DNA of 64,000 nucleotides from Rhabdornis inornatus. Its lineage: Eukaryota; Chordata; Aves; Passeriformes; Rhabdornithidae. Below, one piece after another: positions 22,824 to 35,776 of this stretch; the stretch's first letter is position 1; each line of letters begins with the position of its first letter. The notes below the pieces were generated by a model. It did no database searches. It worked only from the letters and a program-made list of their open reading frames with translations, and was not told the origin of the DNA. Made by a program: the position numbers and the translations under genes. The stretch spans positions 521,231-585,230 of the forward strand of contig VWZS01000654.1 in assembly GCA_013397075.1 (NCBI GenBank). The letters are read 5' to 3'.

Positions 22824-23789
22824 AGAAAAGGCAAAGGGTGTAACAACTATAAGGTATAACCAAAGAAGATATATCACATCTTTCCTGTTCCTGTTGTACC
22901 TGAGAATGTAGACAGAGAGTTCCAGCCTTCTAACTCACAGATTCCAAGACATGCTGTAGGTCTGCATGCCACAAACATGAGCTAGAAAAACAACAAAAAG
23001 CCATTTCTGTTGAAGCCAGTTGATATCTGTCCATTTTCTGCAATGTACTAATTGACAAGTGAATGAGAGGAATGTGCAATGATCAGCAAGTGAACATTGA
23101 GAGATATTAGTTATTTAGCTTAAATAAATGTTATATAGAATGAATTACACAATTAAAATACTGTGTGTTTAGTATTCTGTCTGCCTTAGCATGAGTAACT
23201 TGGTTTGATGAAGCTGTGAACTTACACCTAGGTATGATTTTGGCTGGAATAGATTATATGAATATGCATTCATAGTAAGTTTCCTAGTAGCTAGTACAGT
23301 GATTTACTTTGTCTTTAGTATGAGAAAGACATTGAAACACACTGATGGTTAGGTTGTTGATGAGTAGTGTTTAGCCCAGATCCACGGCTCTTTTAGTTTC
23401 CCATGTTCTACCAGAGAGCAGGTGCAGCAGTGCTGCAAACAAGACACTAGAACTGCCAGCAGAAGCTGTAACTCCATGAGATGAGAACACTGGACAGCCT
23501 TCCTGCACAGACAAATTGAAAGAATCCAAGAAGTTGTTAAACGATCTCAAAATCACCATTAGAACAAGAAAAGCATGCAAGGTGTGGGAAGACTGCATGA
23601 GGGGTGGGTGTAGAATTCATAAGGGTATCATTACCCGGGGATCTCTTTGTTCTGTGTCCCACTCTGGAGGCACCCAGCTTGAGATGATCTGCTGCTGTAG
23701 CATTCTGTTGAATTATTTGTATTTATGAATCCATTACCAGAGACTCTGCTACGGGAAACCTAAGGTCAGGCCCAAAGAAGAAGGAGGGA

Positions 23790-24608
23790 TGTCCATGAGT
23801 GAGTATGCGTGTGAGCAAGGAATCGGCGCCCTGGATCCTCCTGCTGTGAAGGGACTCTGGTCTTAGCAGTTAAAGTTTCAGGTGATGTGTGTGTGTGACT
23901 CCTTGAATAGTGTGAGGATGCTCAGGCAGCAGCTTCTCCTTTAACAGTGAAACAGGTGCCAGGTTGTTGGATCCCAGAAATCTGGAGTTTTTGAGCTTTC
24001 TGTGCTTTCAGGCACAGACCTCCTGTAAAACACTGCTTTTGACCTGAGGCCTTGGAGATGGCTTCTAAATATGAGTGGTGAAGTAGAAATCACAGGTGTG
24101 TAGTGAATTAGAAGTGTGTGGTTTCACAGGGTGATGGGTTTTAAATTAGAGGTTTTTATAGTATAGTAATAGGCATAGGACAAGATGAAGATTTTTGAGT
24201 GTTATCTCTTTCTTTGTTCATCTTTCTTCTTCTTCCTTCTTCTTCATAGTTTTCAGGTAATAGTTTCTGGTTGGTCAGTTTGTGTCACTTTAAGGGTCAT
24301 GCGAATGTAGTTATTGGGTCAAAAGTATAAATAATATAGGTGTTAATTCTCTTTTAGACTGCTTAGCCTTAAATGGCCTTGTAGCAGTTGCCTCTGCAGC
24401 CATTTTCCCTACTTTTAGCAAGGAGCTGGAAGTGCTGTCATACTTTCTGTACTTTCTGATAAAATATAATAAACATCCAAGCCCGAACATGAATAAAAAC
24501 TGTTTAAACCATGTTTCTGTTAATCCTGGCTCTGAGTGAAGACAGATGAGTCTGATTGACAAACCACTAATTACGTGGTGCAAAGCCCCTGTACCTCTGG
24601 CCACACCA
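23790..24608 (+). mobile_element. Probable ERV LTR preceded by a polypurine tract
   Basis: A 16-nt purine run (AAAGAAGAAGGAGGGA, 23774-23789) is followed directly by TG, as at the junction of a retroviral internal region with its 3' LTR. Downstream, an ATTGGGTC motif and a TATA box (AGTATAAATAATATAG, near 24325) precede polyadenylation signals (AATAAA at 24492-24497, and ATAATAAAC near 24466). The candidate end is GGCCACACCA at 24608. I recognise the stretch 24030-24500 as typical of an avian LTR but cannot name the family. The start at 23790 and end at 24608 are inferred; no target duplication was established. Confidence 0.5.
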
Positions 24609-25200
24609 GGTGAATGTGTCTGTATCTATATATATATTTAATTGAAATGCTCCATCAAATTTTACTCCATCAGCCAAGCATACTAAGATAATTTTCTCTT
24701 AATCATGCATAACGTAATATTTCTATGCATTGTATTATTTAATATTAATCAATTCCATATCATTTCAAAATGCAAACATGTTTAAATTCATGGTGAAAAA
24801 TAATTATTGTAATTCTTGTGCAGTGACCTTCCACACAGAGATGTTAGTATGTACTAAATAATGATTTTAACCTCAGAAGAACTTCTGTCAAGTACTAAAC
24901 AGAGAGAAGACAAGTGAATTGTTCAAGTTCATATAGAAATAGAAAGCTAAGAATAGAAATCCAGGAATAGAATTCATGGGACAGAGTAACAGATCTAATT
25001 GAGGCAGAAACTTGGCCAATTCTTCCAAACAGGTTTCTGTGGTTGACAAGAATTATTGATTTCATCTGTTTATTTGTTGCTAGTAATAAAATATGTCATT
25101 TTGAAAATGCTTCTCTATTTAAATTGATAGAATAGTGAACTGAAGAGGGAAGTGTGACCTCATGTCAGTTTTATGAAGCAAGCTCTAGGTAGCTAGGGTG
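24609..25200. other. Unique AT-rich spacer between two LTRs
   Basis: An AT-rich stretch with a short (TA)n run at 24624-24640. No gene is seen. Confidence 0.55.
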
Positions 25201-25968
25201 TGTTGTAGGGTTGGCCTCTGGGAGGATGCCAGGAGCTACCCCCATGTCTGACAGAGCCAGACCAGCAGGCTCCTTGTCAGACCTGCCACGGCCCAAAGCT
25301 GAGCCCATCAACAGCTTTGGCGGCATCTCTGTTATAACCTATTTAAGAAAATGTAAAAAACACTGAGCAACACCTGTAAGAGAGAGAAAACCCAGCAAAC
25401 ACCAAGGTTGGAGAAAAAAAGTGAGGGAGGAGGTGCACCAAGCTCCAGAGCAGAGATTCCTCACTTCCATGAGCCTGTAGAAAACCACAGTGTCTCAGAC
25501 ATCTACCATGCAGGCCATGGACAACTCCACACCAGAGCAGATAGAGATCCCACAAAGGAAGCTGTGACTCATGAAGAGCTCCAAAAGAAGTCATCTCTGG
25601 GCAGGACCTTGCAACCTGTGGAGAAAACCTCATGTGAAAGTAGATTTTCTGGCAAGAGGGACTTACACTGGAGCAGCCTGTTCATGAAGGACTGCATGCC
25701 TTCATGCGGGGCAGGGAAAAAGGATAATAGGTGAAGTTCAGCTTGAGAAAATAAGAGGGATGAAAAGAAGATGATTTTACTTTTGTTCTGATGTATAACT
25801 GTCCTACTCTGTTATTAATTTGCAATATAGTAAATACATTTCCCCAAAATCAAGCCTATTTTACCCATGGTAGTAAGTGGTGAGGGATCTCTTTTCTTGC
25901 CCCGTGAGGTTTTTTTCATCTTTCTCCTCTTGCTCCACTGAAGGGGGTGAATGATAGAGAGGTTTGGT
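25201..25968 (+). mobile_element. ERV LTR, 3' end truncated
   Basis: This avian LTR begins TGTTGTAGGGTTGGCCTCTGG. It carries 'GAGGATGCCAGGAGCTACCC', 'AAAGCTGAGCCCATCAACAG', a promoter region 'GTTATAACCTATTTAAGAA' near 25331, and several degenerate units of the type 'CATG...CACT/CACC-GGAGCAG' (25440-25700). U5 blocks follow: 'AAATACATTTCCCCAAAATC' near 25831 and 'TAGTAAGTGGTGAGGGATCTC' near 25871. The copy stops near 25968 at ...GAATGATAGAGAGGTTTGGTTT. The terminal ~45 bp seen in the family (and in the fragment at 18664) are missing. The 108-codon frame inside (25408-25734) comes from the internal repeats and is not a gene. Confidence 0.8.
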
Positions 25969-28900
25969 TTAATTTCCCAAACTGTTATTTCTGCTCCTGT
26001 ATGAATGCTTTAAAAATAAATATGAAATCTCTTTCTGGATCTTGCAGACTTTAACTGAGGTTAGGCATATTCCTTCTTGGATTTCATTCCACTGAGATAA
26101 AGTGACTCATGTGAAATCAGATGGTAGCAAAATGATGGAAGATGGCAACAAAGGAAAAAAATCCCCCTCAGCTGTAAACATTTCTGCTTAAGCTCAATTA
26201 TTTTTTCATTACAGATTAATGTGAGCATTCTTAAGTATCACTTTGGAAGGTAAATCATGATATTATCTGTGATTTCCAGCACAGTGTATTATCTTGAAAT
26301 GATCGGCTCACGGTATAGTTGATGCTGCCTTTTGCATTTTTCTTGTGTCTGGGCTTTGGTGTCTAGGAATTTGGTATGTAGGAATTCCAGTGTAGAAATT
26401 TGACTGATATAAGCAAGAACCACACAATTGTTTACACTTTATGAAGGTCAGAGCTGTTCATGATGACAAATTACACACTTCTTTTCAAATGAAACCCAAA
26501 CTGGAAAAAAAAGATTGATTGCATGTCAGAGTTAAAATAAGTGGCAGAGGCCTGAGTTGAAATACTCCTCTACTTCTTGGAGCAGGAAGAAATACATTCA
26601 CTCCACCATATAAACTTTCATATCTTAGATCTATATGTGTCATCAAAACTGTTCATAAAGTGAAGAGCTTTTCATTTGTGAGCAAAAAAACCCACATTTT
26701 GTGTTTGTCTGGTAAGTCTTACCCTAAGAAAATCAACAAAAAGCTGCAGAAGATATTTTCTTTCTGTCTTACAGTGACTTCTGAACTGCTCCCGGAATAT
26801 TTTTCGTCACATCATTTCATCACAACTTTATGCACAGGTTGAGCATAAAGTTTGAATCTAGCCTGTAATGATAGTCTCAAAGACAGATGTGTAAATATTT
26901 CTCATTTACTCCGCTTGGAACAAAAATTTTTTTTAAAAATTAACATGGTTTAGAAACGGATCATTAGTGTAATAGCAATGAGCCCAACAGAAAGTCCAAA
27001 ATATCATATAATATACTGAATGCCAGCTTCGAAGTAGCATGAAATTAATCTAAATAAGATGAACTCTTACTTTCACTTATGCCGCTTTAAAATTATTTAC
27101 ATTTCCTTCTGTGTTAATGAGATCAGATTTATAAAACCTGAGATAAACCTGGAAAGTGAAATGAAGGGGGTGGCGTTCAGTTAGATATGCTATTCACATG
27201 CAGGGGAAAAAAGCACACAAGAATGCAATAGAACAGGATGAGAAGCAATTTTGTCAGTGAGATAGTTTCATCAGATAACCAACAATCCTGAGGATGGATG
27301 ACTCACACCAGATCCTTTTGAGATCATTAAATTTTCCCTGAATGTGATAGGCACACAGTTTCTATGAAGTTTCAATTAAAAAGTAACTTTTAAAATTATG
27401 TCAAAAGTAATAATAATTTTTATTTTATAAGAGCATCTCATGTTAGGAACTTCACAGAAATGGAACACTGTCAATCTCTGTCCTGAGAATCTACAAACCA
27501 CATGCAGCTGGTGATGCTCAACCAATGCAACAAACAACTTGCGTATGCAGCAAAGATATGAGAACCAGTAGAGGATGATACAGACAAAGAGATAGTCTAG
27601 CAAGATTATCTGTGAAGCAGACTTAATGGATAGAAGAAAAACTGTAGCTGGTAGAACCAGGGTGTGGTGCAGCAAACAGAAATATTATAACAAACTGGAA
27701 ATTTGAATTTCTTACTGCAGTTATTATTTTACACACACACGTAACCAGGCTATAAGAACAAGCAAAGGGTCAAAGATGATGCTCAAGACGTAGCCCAGAC
27801 ACTGATATTCTCCCCATTGACAGAGAGAAAGAATTACTTACAAGAGCTTGCGTAAGCAGGACCCTCATTTTACTACCCTGTTTCACCAGACAGCATCTAG
27901 AACTTTATAACACAAATAAGTTTTAGAAAGGGAAACTGAAGCAATTACAAGTCATCACTCATCACTACTTACTCTACACATGGAAGAACAACCATTAATT
28001 TATTCAACATTTATCTAACTTCATCTCTCTGTTTCTCTAAGAAGCATATTTCCAAATGCCTATGGAAGCATTTTAGTGTGGTTTAGGGCATTTGTATATT
28101 TTTAGTGCTGTTGTTGATAAGAATTGCATAAATACTGCAGTTTCCCTGCAAATACCTAGCATGTAGATCAGAATCTTTTAAACTACACATGTGAATTAAA
28201 AGGATATTAGCAGATCACAAATTATTTTGGTTTATATTCTGCAGCGACGTCCCAGATTTATGCAAATTTCAAACTGCAAACCTCCTCAGAATCTGTCAAA
28301 AATGGAAAAACTACACTATCTGTTTCCAAACAAAAAAACTTTTGGTAAATAAGTTCTCTGAAGAATGAAGATTTTTTTTTTCTCAAAAAGTCACTTTATT
28401 TTAAAATAATTTCAAGGCCTTCTGATTACTGACCATTCAATTGAGAGATTAGAGAACAATTAGAGAATTATTTTCATGATATGAATTCAGTGTCAAAAAC
28501 AAAACTCTCTCTTTAATAAATAAAATTAAAAGTTATGCAACTAAAGGAAAACTTTCATTTCACTTTTTACGAAGCAATTACTTTGGTCATCTCAAAAAAA
28601 AAAAAAGAAAAAAAGGAGAATAGGGTCCCTTTTGCCTCAGGTATCTGCCTCACAACAGATTTCTTATTTATCTTTGAGTACATTACTTTGATTGTAATGT
28701 ACCATTTGCAGTCATTTCTCATTAATACTTTTTAAAAAAGTTTATCTATGAAGTTATTGCAGTGGAAATTATCTTAAAATCATCCTAAGATAATAGTTTC
28801 TTCTTTGCAGTACACAAAAAGGTTTTTGTATATCAAAACTATTAGAAGATTTGAGATTGAAATAATTAAGTGAAGGAAACCACACATAAATGAAAGAAAC

Positions 28901-31900
28901 TTCATTGAAATGGGTCTTGAAAGTTTTAGGTGAGCTGTCTTTCTGAGGAAATTGGCATCTTTTATCAAGTTCATTTTCAGCCAAGACATTTCTTCAAATT
29001 TGTTTTTGTAAAATGTCGGTGTTGAGATTTGGTCATTCAGGTAAATGATGAAGAAAATGACCTAGCCTAGAACAATAGGTTCCTTGTTTAGTCCAAAGTA
29101 TCCAAGAACCATGAAATTATAACTAGTAGTTATTGACCTTAACAATATCTATTAATAACAATAAGTAAAAAGAAAATGAGTCACTATTGGTAACAATGTT
29201 GAGAGAACAGTGAAATGCAAGACCTCTTTTTACACTGTCAGATTTCTGAAAAAACTGATAATGGACTAAGTGGTTCTGTGAAGCATTCGAGATATAGCAG
29301 ACCCACTCTTTACAAATAAATGGTGAATGGGATGTAAGACATATGTACAGAACAGACCAGGGTGTTTTAGGTCAATTAAACTAGTGAAGGTAGGAGTAAT
29401 TATAAATTAATTTTATTTTAACGTTTTTCAATTTTCTTGAAACTTTGTTTTACAAGGTAATAATTCATGGTTTGTTTTTTTTTTTTTTTGCCAGTGAAGG
29501 AGATTTCAGTTGGAATTAAATAATTTCATACTAATTTTTTTTCCATTTAAAAGAATTATATTGTTGCTACGTAGATGAATAAAGTGGAAAATGTGACCAT
29601 TAGTTGAGTTAACTCTCAAAAATTCTATCACAGTGCGCCATAAAGGAAGAGCTCTGTAGCTGATCTCTATTTAACATTCTAGAATGCACAAGTCTTCCAA
29701 AGATCCAGCATCCTATTCTGTATTTACGTACTAGCCCCATGTAGATGTCCTGGATACCCTAGGAAAACAAAATAAATTATAACCTCTGCATCTGCCTTTA
29801 ATGTCCATTGGCTGTGATGGCAGTTTATGTATCTTAGTGACAGCTGAACCCTTTTTAATGAACAATAAATCTAAGTATCTTAATCTTCGAATGCCAGTTC
29901 AATTTCAATTTCTAAAGTATCCATTCCAATTTTGTTTTATTATCTGCTGCTTTATGTTGAATTGTTCCTAATCATCTGAAAGAGATTACTTTGCTTTAGC
30001 TAGAAAACTCCAAACAAAGATATTTATTTTAATGCTGTTAGTTCATTATTTCTGGTTTTTCTTCCTGCACAATTTTCAGGGCTTCACATTCCATCTCTAT
30101 CCTAATCATAATTTCTGAAAAAATAGCACACTTTACAATTGTTACTATACATTTCTTTTCTTGTTTTGTTTTGTAAGGGTTTTCACTCTATTTGGAGGTG
30201 GAATGCATCTCTGCCTTCTGAATGGAAGTCCCAAAGCTGCCTCCTCAGCTTGACTAGTCTCTGGTTTGTTCTTCACCTTTACTGTCACTGCATTACATTC
30301 ACCTCCAAAAACTTGCTACTGTCTTCACTTATGTCTCTCTTTGGACTATCACTCTCTGTTCTTTTAAATACATTCTTTTCCTTGGTAAATATACCTTTCC
30401 AGTCATCCTAGAAATAATATTTATGATTTATATACTTACGTATTGATAAAGTTTTCCTAGAGACTCTGACACAGCTTTCTAACAAATAAAGTGGACAGTC
30501 TGACAATAAAGATCTGATCTCAGAAATTATCTCTGAAATAAAGTTGGAGACTTGTTTTTACAGACTTGGATCCAAAGCACCTAATTCAGCCTTTTTCAAA
30601 CTGAGTAAAGATGGGCAACCAGACTTTCTTAGGTGGGAACAGAAATAAGGCTGGGAGAACGGAACTGAGTGTTATAGGAAGAGAGCCATTATCCTGTACA
30701 TCTGCAGTCAAGTGGTTTCATTAAAATTTGCTCCTTATTCCTGGTGTTCTACCTCAACAGGGAAATACTTTGCAGTTTATTAGACTCCTGTTTCTCCTGA
30801 GAGACACAGAATATCACTGGGCTTGTCTTTTCAAAGCAGTATCAACATTTCCTCTTGGGAGAAAAGACCATTTTCACTCCCTCAAGTGAGCAGCACTTGA
30901 AATCAGTTCTGATTAGTGTTCTCCCTGTTTCATCCAGGTTCAATTAGTGAAGGATATTGAACCTGTGAATTACCTGTCATCCAAAGCATCATGGTATGTT
31001 TACAAAAGCAAATAGTCTATATTATAAGAGTATTGTGTATGAAAATTGTTCTACTTATTAATGGGGCTTCTTTAAGAGCATCCCAGTACAAACATTCTCC
31101 TGGAAATAAACCCTAAGGTTGTTTCGCCTTGCAGTTTATGCTTTGATTTCCATACATCACCATTACCCTTTCAAAATGCCACTAGAATACAGAATATTTT
31201 CACTGCGGCTTCAGGAGTCTTTCACTGCAGAAAAATTACTTCGAGCTCATGGTAAGAGAGGAATTTTAAGATGTCTAGTGGATTTTTTTACCAGAGAGTC
31301 TGTTTTCCAATCTGACTCTCCACATAGTATCAATCTCTTCATGGAAGAAGGGCAATTGCTTCATGTTTTAAAAGATGTCTGTAACGCAGTGAAACAGTGG
31401 CTGTTTAAGACTAGATTTTTCTTATGGGCAAGGAGCAGGAGACTGAGGCTACCTTTAAAACCCCATTTGCCTGACCACACAGAGTAAGATTTGAATGCTG
31501 TGCAGCCAAAATTTATGAAAAGACAGGACAGAAACAAAAAAGGATAAATTGGTAGAGTAAGTTTAACAGGAAGAAATTGAACACTTGGGAGAGGGTATGT
31601 GCTTTGGCTTTCTGTTTTTCTGTCTCGATAGAGTAAAAAGGACTATTTTTGATTTCTCGAAGCTGTTTATGAGACAGGTTTGTCATTCATTTAAGTTACA
31701 TTTAATGCCTGAATCTGTTTTTTATGTATGTGAAGCTGACTGCTGTGTTTGCTAACATACTCCGTAATCAATGCCCCCATTACTCAGTATTACAATAAAA
31801 ATAATTAACACAAATTACTACCCTGTGCAGTTCTCGACATCTATTCATGTGTCTGTAGAGTGCAGAGTGGTTCATATGTACCTCTGTAGCAAGTCAGCTC

Positions 31901-34017
31901 ATTATTGGCTGTGACCAAAAAGTCACGCGTTGGTATTTTCCACGATATAGCTGCAACACCATGTATGCCCATCTTCAATATTTTTTGTAGGCCCATGGCC
32001 ACAAAATCAAGCTATTCTTCTCTACTTAAAGAGGGATTGATAAACCATCAGATATTTTAAAACCATTTATGTACCAAAACGTGTAAAATAATGCCTACCG
32101 GTATTTCAAAACCACACAGAATCCTAAATGTCACTGACTCTACTGTGGGATTGATGCTTAAATTCCTGAAAATTGTAGTAGAATTCTACCTACCTCAAGT
32201 ACCTAAATTCCTTTGAAAGTCTGGCCTAAGGTTTTTTAAATCACATTGCATTACTTGTTAATGATTTATAGTGCTGCAAATAATCAAGATGCATACAAGT
32301 TTTTAATGGCATGGATTTATTTTCTTTGCATCAGTGCATCACTAATTAAACTAAAGGATAAAGAGGCGCAGAAAGGTACCATCAGTAGAATAAATAGATT
32401 TTCTTAGAGTATTCTGTATGATAAATACATCTACAGTGTTTTATTACTGTCAGTATATTTATGAAAATTAGCTTTTAACTTTCTAAATAAAATAAATTGA
32501 TTACTAATTATTTTATTTTTAACTCACATTTTTAAATAAAGTAAGAACTATAACAATGTAATATTAACTACAGTAACGATTATTTTTCAGTTATTGTTAC
32601 TCTGATTTATTACAACAAGTTTTTTTTTTATATATTAGAAGATGGACAGTGGAGTATCTGCACTTCAAAATCAATTACTCCCCAGTGATGTTTGAAAATT
32701 CCCACCAATCAGAGCAAAAATGTGTAGCAGAAATGTAATAATTTGAGTTTTCAACCTCATCCAGTGCCTCTAAGCCTATAGAGGATGTGGAAATTTGGCT
32801 TCCTTTAGTCTTCTTTCCTTATTAGCCATAAAATATCAGGCCTTAAACATCGTCTTCAAAGAATTCCTTATTATGCCTTTTTGATTGTTGTGATATTAGC
32901 ACACATAATAAGTTGCTGAAAAATTCTGTACTAACATTCTCAGGAATGCAAGAGCATATTCAATCACTTTGCTACATCAGATTTGAGACTTTACAAGAAA
33001 CAGACACCAGACTTACAGAGCAGTGTTCTGTATTTTAATGGTAATATCTTGTTTTAATTAAAAAACTTTTTGGGGGGAGAGAGCAGATATTAAAAATTGC
33101 TTTACAGCAAATTTGGCAAGAAATAGATAACTTTAAAAGACACATTTTTCCTAAAATAATATTCAAGTTTTATGTACTCACCAAAATCACTGTAAGCTTA
33201 GCAAGGTGGGTTTTTTAATCTTTTGCACATATTTTAATGAGAAAAGTAACACACATTTTTTGTGCATTTATGTGCTTATATGGATTTAATTAAACATAAT
33301 TAAATGGTTAAAGAAAAAGTATATGATACATAGAATTTTCTTTCATGCCTTTAAATTCATGGACCTGCTCCCTATTTAGGATACAGGTCAAGTTTTATGT
33401 TCCTCACCTATCAGAAAGGCAGACAGGATGGTCAGCTTCTCTGGCACATGTGAATCCTTCTGGTTGTTTAAATTGGTATTCGCACTTTTGCAGAGCAAAA
33501 CTGAAATGTTATGTAGGTAATATCAATACTTGCAGATGAAATTGTTAGTTGTCATTATTAATATAATTTTCATATTTTCTCTGTAAATGTGTTTCAACTC
33601 TCATCAAGATTCCTGCAGTGCACTAAACAGTCATATTCTTCTTGTAAGAAATACTGAATATGTTGTGTGCTTTGCTACAAATGAAAAAAAGAATCTAAAA
33701 AACCAGACATTTGAGTATTTTTTTTCTCAGTTGAACACTTACCAGTAAAAAATATTTTTCTATTAAATGAAGAAGCATAACACAAAAAAAATTAATCCAA
33801 GTTCTGTCAAACAGGACAAAAGAAAAACAAGTTATTTAAACGCCAATGAATTGTAAAGAAAGACTTTAAAAAATAATTACTACTTTAAAGTAGCTAATTA
33901 TTCTGCAGAGGCATCTCACTTTCCCATGAGTCTTCACTGATTTCTGAAATAACTTCTACGTCTCTGTCATGGAGGTTTTAATCCGAAAAGGCTACTGCAG
34001 GGCAGTTTTTGTATTGT
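25969..34017. other. Unique AT-rich DNA, no confirmed gene
   Basis: Eight kilobases without a recognised repeat family. A runs occur (28590-28616) and short poly(T) tracts at 29472 and 32621. A possible exon at 31135-31251 is listed separately. Other open frames (for example 27376-27675 minus, 30139-30411) have no recognisable product. Confidence 0.5.
31135..31251 (+). other. Possible exon, 117 nt, with splice-like flanks
   Basis: The stretch is preceded by a pyrimidine-rich GTTTCGCCTTGCAG and followed by GTAAGAG, a good donor. Its length is a multiple of three. Two forward frames are open; one lies within a 122-codon open frame (31119-31487) and reads YALISIHHHYPFKMPLEYRI onward. I do not recognise the peptide. 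The longer open frame runs through the predicted donor, which weakens the case. It may be a noncoding exon or chance. Confidence 0.2.
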
Positions 34018-34062
34018 AGGGGTTTGGTTTGGTTTGGTTTTGGTTGGGTTTTTTTTTTTGCC
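34018..34062. repeat. (GGTTT)n tract ending in poly(T)
   Basis: About three GGTTT units plus a diverged G/T-rich part and a T run; low complexity. Confidence 0.8.
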
Positions 34063-34281
34063 ACTACATATTTCACTGCTCACAGCAAATCACCTTCTGG
34101 ATTTGTTGAAGCTCAGATGCAAAGTTCAGCACTCTGCTGTTCGACTGTCCCATTGTGAACTATTTACAAGGTCTTGACCACAGAATCACATCAAGGACAG
34201 GACATTTGAAAGGGTTCAGTTTTTCTCTTTACCCTTAAAAACTTCCAAGTTTCTTACATAATTTATTCCATATACTTATGT

Positions 34282-34310
34282 ATATTCCATATTCATGGAA
34301 TATGGAATAT
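34282..34310. repeat. 13-bp perfect inverted repeat, 3-nt spacer
   Basis: ATATTCCATATTC (34282-34294) and its exact reverse complement GAATATGGAATAT (34298-34310) surround ATG. Another ATTCCAT lies at each side, so the local sequence is a short tandem/palindromic cluster. It could be a replication slip or a cruciform-prone site. Confidence 0.85.
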
Positions 34311-35741
34311 TCCATGTCGGTGGTTGGTAATAGGGACTATGTGCATCAGCTGTTCTTCTTGCCTAGGTAAGAAGCTTGTTCTTCTTACTATGTTACTAGT
34401 ATCTCATTTTATTGTGTGTTTGAGAGAGAACTAATCTTTTTTTTTTCCTGGAAATTCTTTGATCTGGAGACATAGATACTACCATACTGTTATAATAGCA
34501 CTAGAAATGCTAGCCAGTGCATTAAAAAATGCTGTTATATACTAACTTATTTGACATAAAGCATCCGATAGCTCTTGGTTTGAGGCTGATTAAACCAATA
34601 AATCATCTGTCCACACATCTACATTTAACACTTGCAGTTACACACTTCTTCATTTTGAAGCTAGAACATTTCTAGCTGTGGTCTTCATGTGCAGTGATCA
34701 TTTCCCATGTTCATAAGATCTTTAATAATAACAGGTTATTTTAAAATATGATCACAGTTGATAATGAGGCAGTGCTCAATGAGGAAAGAACATACATATG
34801 AAAAATAATTTTGGCTTAAAGTTGAAGCTATTTTGTTAAATATGTGTAAAAGAACATATGGGTTTTCACTGGTAATACCTAACTGCTAGCATAATTGTTT
34901 AGATTAGTAACAGCATTCTTGCTTATCTATCATTTCTAGTGATGTGTCAGCTACCGTCTCAAAGCTGAAAGAGCAGGACAAATTCACTGGATTCAGGCCA
35001 TTCCAGGCCATTCATTCATGGAGTGCACACAAATCCTTTGAAGCAATAACTCCTTGTACGCTTACCTTCTCCGAGACAGGGAATAATTGAGGTGAATCCT
35101 GCACCACACATTTACCAGATAAAGTGTGATTACAAAAAGGAACCTTGCCATGCAAGGTTGCTATGCAATAATGACATAGGCCACTTTTTCTTTTCCTGAA
35201 ATCCATGTGAAACCATATGTTATGTTGTCCTGTTGAAATATAAGGTTATTAAAAATTTGTTCCCACTGTCATCTGCATTCTGGATTCTCTTCAAGCTCAC
35301 TCTAATCACCTTGTGTTGCTGATCCAGAGTATCTAGGTATTTAGTATTTCATTGACTTTTGCTTCTAAATTGTACTGACACATGCTTTTCTGTTGAGGCA
35401 CTGCTAACTGAATCACAGGAATATAAATAATATTTTCAAGAATTACTGAGAAAAGAAGTGAAAAAAACCCACTAGTATCAATATTTTGTATTTTGATAGA
35501 TGGACTGTGTTTAAATTTGATAAAAATCTGTATTTGGTAGAGTTATTGTGTATTCAATTTATGTCAGTATACTTCATGGATAAAATATTTCTCAACAGAA
35601 GCAAGGAATTCTATTTTCAGGACTAAATGTCTTTCTGGGCTCATATATTTTTTTTTAATGAAAATAATATTTGAAGTAAAACTGAAAATCTTTCTGAGAA
35701 AATACATTTTAACACTTAATTTTCTTCTCTTTCATCCCCAG

Positions 35742-35776
35742 CTGACAATGCTGCCTTTGGACCTACACCTTGAAGA
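35742..35776 (+). other. Possible 35-nt exon with strong splice signals
   Basis: A 22-nt nearly pure pyrimidine tract (TTTTCTTCTCTTTCATCCCC) with AG at 35740-35741 and a branch-like ACTTAAT upstream precedes the segment; it is followed by a perfect GTAAGT donor at 35777-35782. One frame reads TMLPLDLHLEE, and another reads DNAAFGPTP followed by a stop. I cannot tell whether the product is coding or a noncoding RNA. No neighbouring exon was identified in the window. Confidence 0.3.

Larger units (their letters stand above)
19693..23789. other. Mostly unique DNA; hairpin and simple repeats
   Basis: No gene is recognised. It contains a poly(A) run of 24 (19945-19968), a 24-bp foldback (21848-21903), a TTTTG-rich tract (22755-22823), and, at about 23600-23789, sequence that may be the last internal part of the retroviral element whose LTR starts at 23790. 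Confidence 0.5.

Noticed and set aside
25408..25734. 108-codon plus frame with repeated H/E-rich words
   Set aside because: The repetition comes from the internal degenerate units of the LTR.
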